From the NCBI GenBank assembly GCA_028751875.1, contig CM054140.1, positions 31,256,393-31,320,392 of the forward strand: 64,000 nt of DNA, read 5' to 3'. The stretch is from Rapana venosa. Taxonomy: Eukaryota; Mollusca; Gastropoda; Neogastropoda; Muricidae. The translations under genes were made by a program, and so were the position numbers. The notes beneath the pieces are model-generated. The model was not told where the DNA came from. It saw nothing but the letters and a program-made list of their open reading frames with translations, and searched no databases. Shown piece after piece: positions 63,000 through 64,000 of the stretch; position 1 is the first letter of the stretch; each line of letters begins with the position of its first letter.

Positions 63000-63593
63000 G
63001 GGGGACGGGATAGCTCAGTGGTCGGAGCACTCGCTTTCCCCCAGCCAAGTTAAGCATTTTGAGCGTGGTTACCAGTTGGATGGGTGACCGTTTGCGCGCC
63101 TTGGCTTCAGTACAGTTCCCCCAGTTCACCCAGCTGTAAATGGGTACCTGTCCTCTTTAGGGACGGGATAGCTCAGTGGTCGGAGCACTCGCTTTCCCCA
63201 GCCAAGTTAAGCAGCGTTGAGCGTGGTTACCAAGTTGGATGGGTGACTGTTTGCCCGCCTTGGCTTCAGTACAGTTTCCCCAGTTCACCCAGCTGTAAAT
63301 GGGTACCTGCCCTCTTTAGGGTCAGGGAAGGTAAAGCAGCGAGGGAGAGGAGATGGGCGCCGCCCTCAATATGCTGGCCCTAGAGAAGTGAGGTCTCTGA
63401 CGCCTCGCTCCCCTACGACCTTATAGGTTATGGGACTCCTTTACCTTTACCTTACCTCTTTAGGGTCAGGGAAGGTAAAGCAGTGAGGGAGAGGAGATGG
63501 GCGCCGCCCTCAATATGCTGGCCCTAGAGAAGTGAGGTCTCTGACGCCTTGCTCCCCTACGACCTTATAGGTTATGGGACTCCTTTACCTTTA
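63000..63593 (+). mobile_element. SINE-C, outer copy split by another SINE-C; 9-bp TSD
   Basis: The outer element is 63,000-63,162 plus 63,466-63,593. It is flanked by perfect ATTACATAG at 62,991-62,999 and 63,594-63,602. The head is GGGATAGCTCAGTGGTCGG and the end TATAGGTTATGGGACTCC, then TTTACCTTTA. Confidence 0.9.
63163..63454 (+). mobile_element. SINE-C, inner copy, 292 bp, with 11-bp TSD
   Basis: A complete element inserted into the outer one. It is flanked by perfect CCTCTTTAGGG at 63,152-63,162 and 63,455-63,465. It has the tRNA-like A box (TAGCTCAGTGGTCGGAGCA), a 5S-like internal region (AAGTTAAGCAGCGTTGAGC, then TGGTTACC and TTGGATGGGTGAC), the body, and a short TTTACCTTTACCTTA tail. 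Confidence 0.9.
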
Positions 63594-63654
63594 ATTACAT
63601 AGCAAATACTGTAGAGGCCCGAATTTAAAGATATTTACTCTCTGCACATGCTCA

Positions 63655-63687
63655 CTGGCAAGTGTGTGTGTGTGTGTGTGTGTGTGA
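63655..63687. repeat. (TG)n microsatellite
   Basis: About 28 bp of TG. Confidence 0.95.
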
Positions 63688-64000
63688 ATAAGGAGGAGTG
63701 TTGTGCCACCCTGTGCATTTCAATATTTTCTTGTTTCAATGAGAAAACGAAACAAGGTTAAACCTAATACGCATGCGCGCTAATCATAGGCCTACAGGAA
63801 ATACTTGTGGGATCGCAGGAAAAGTTTGGCGAGGGTTCTGCGACAAAATGTGAAAAAGTACAGTACGTTCGAATTGAATCATTAAGGTGGGTGAGAACCA
63901 GCTCTTGCGTTAAGCTGCCATAATCGATCAACTTCTTTTTATTGAATATAATGCTGTGCGTGCAGATCTGGTTAGAGCACTGCGCATAGGTAAGATCAGT
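63688..64000. other. No complete feature; possible SINE head at the right edge
   Basis: CTGGTTAGAGCACTGCGCAT at 63,969-63,988 resembles a tRNA-like A-box region and runs off the window. Confidence 0.3.

Noticed and set aside
63000..63060. tRNA gene candidate (also 14,287; 59,457; 11,415; 1,715 minus)
   Set aside because: Each has A/B-box-like sequence but no complete cloverleaf, and continues into a conserved SINE body; SINE-C has TSDs.
63190..63260. 5S rRNA gene
   Set aside because: Only the internal promoter region resembles 5S. The ends are missing and the segment lies within a retroposon.

Overview
The window is animal nuclear DNA. Its genes are split by large GT-AG introns, intergenic space is rich in microsatellites, and several non-LTR retrotransposon and SINE families are interspersed. 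The protein-coding exons look invertebrate. The mix of tRNA-derived SINEs, CR1/L2- and RTE-type LINE remnants and very long poly-G/poly-C and GA/CT runs resembles a mollusc, most likely a gastropod. That placement is inference from repeat style, not a species identification. No operons, CRISPR arrays or prokaryotic features are present.

Layout. 1-1,310 is a tandem satellite built on ATTGG/TTGTA-type sequence with a conserved core. 2,495-5,758 holds the last two coding exons of a Reeler-domain protein on the + strand; its earlier exons lie left of the window. 6-33 kb is gene-poor. It holds many SINE copies, a degraded jockey-like LINE end (12.9-13.5 kb), a death-domain-like exon remnant with an in-frame stop (15.2-15.55 kb), an antisense RTE-like fragment (16.0-16.3 kb), a degraded endonuclease/RT LINE (20.0-21.5 kb), several minisatellites (22.2-24.2 kb), and a 2 kb 5'-truncated CR1/L2-group LINE with a 503-codon reverse transcriptase ORF (26.4-28.5 kb).

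33,348-46,802 is the one complete gene: 15 coding exons on the + strand encoding an LMBRD1 orthologue (lysosomal cobalamin transport escort protein, about 532 aa). Splice sites and phases fit throughout except in exon 8, where one base appears to be missing. Three candidate poly(A) signals follow. Its introns carry SINE and LINE insertions, some with perfect target-site duplications.

47-64 kb is again gene-poor. It contains a roughly 35-bp minisatellite, a tRNA/5S-chimeric SINE (one copy at 51.6 kb and a nested pair at 63.0-63.6 kb), LINE fragments, a second inverted CR1/L2-group copy (59.8-60.9 kb), and many G/C homopolymer and GA arrays. Family labels SINE-A, -B, -C, -F, -G, repeat D and SINE-E are mine, used only inside this annotation. 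The strongest unusual material is the set of modular short elements: the chimeric-promoter SINE-C, the hairpin-rich repeat D, and cores or tails shared across SINE families.
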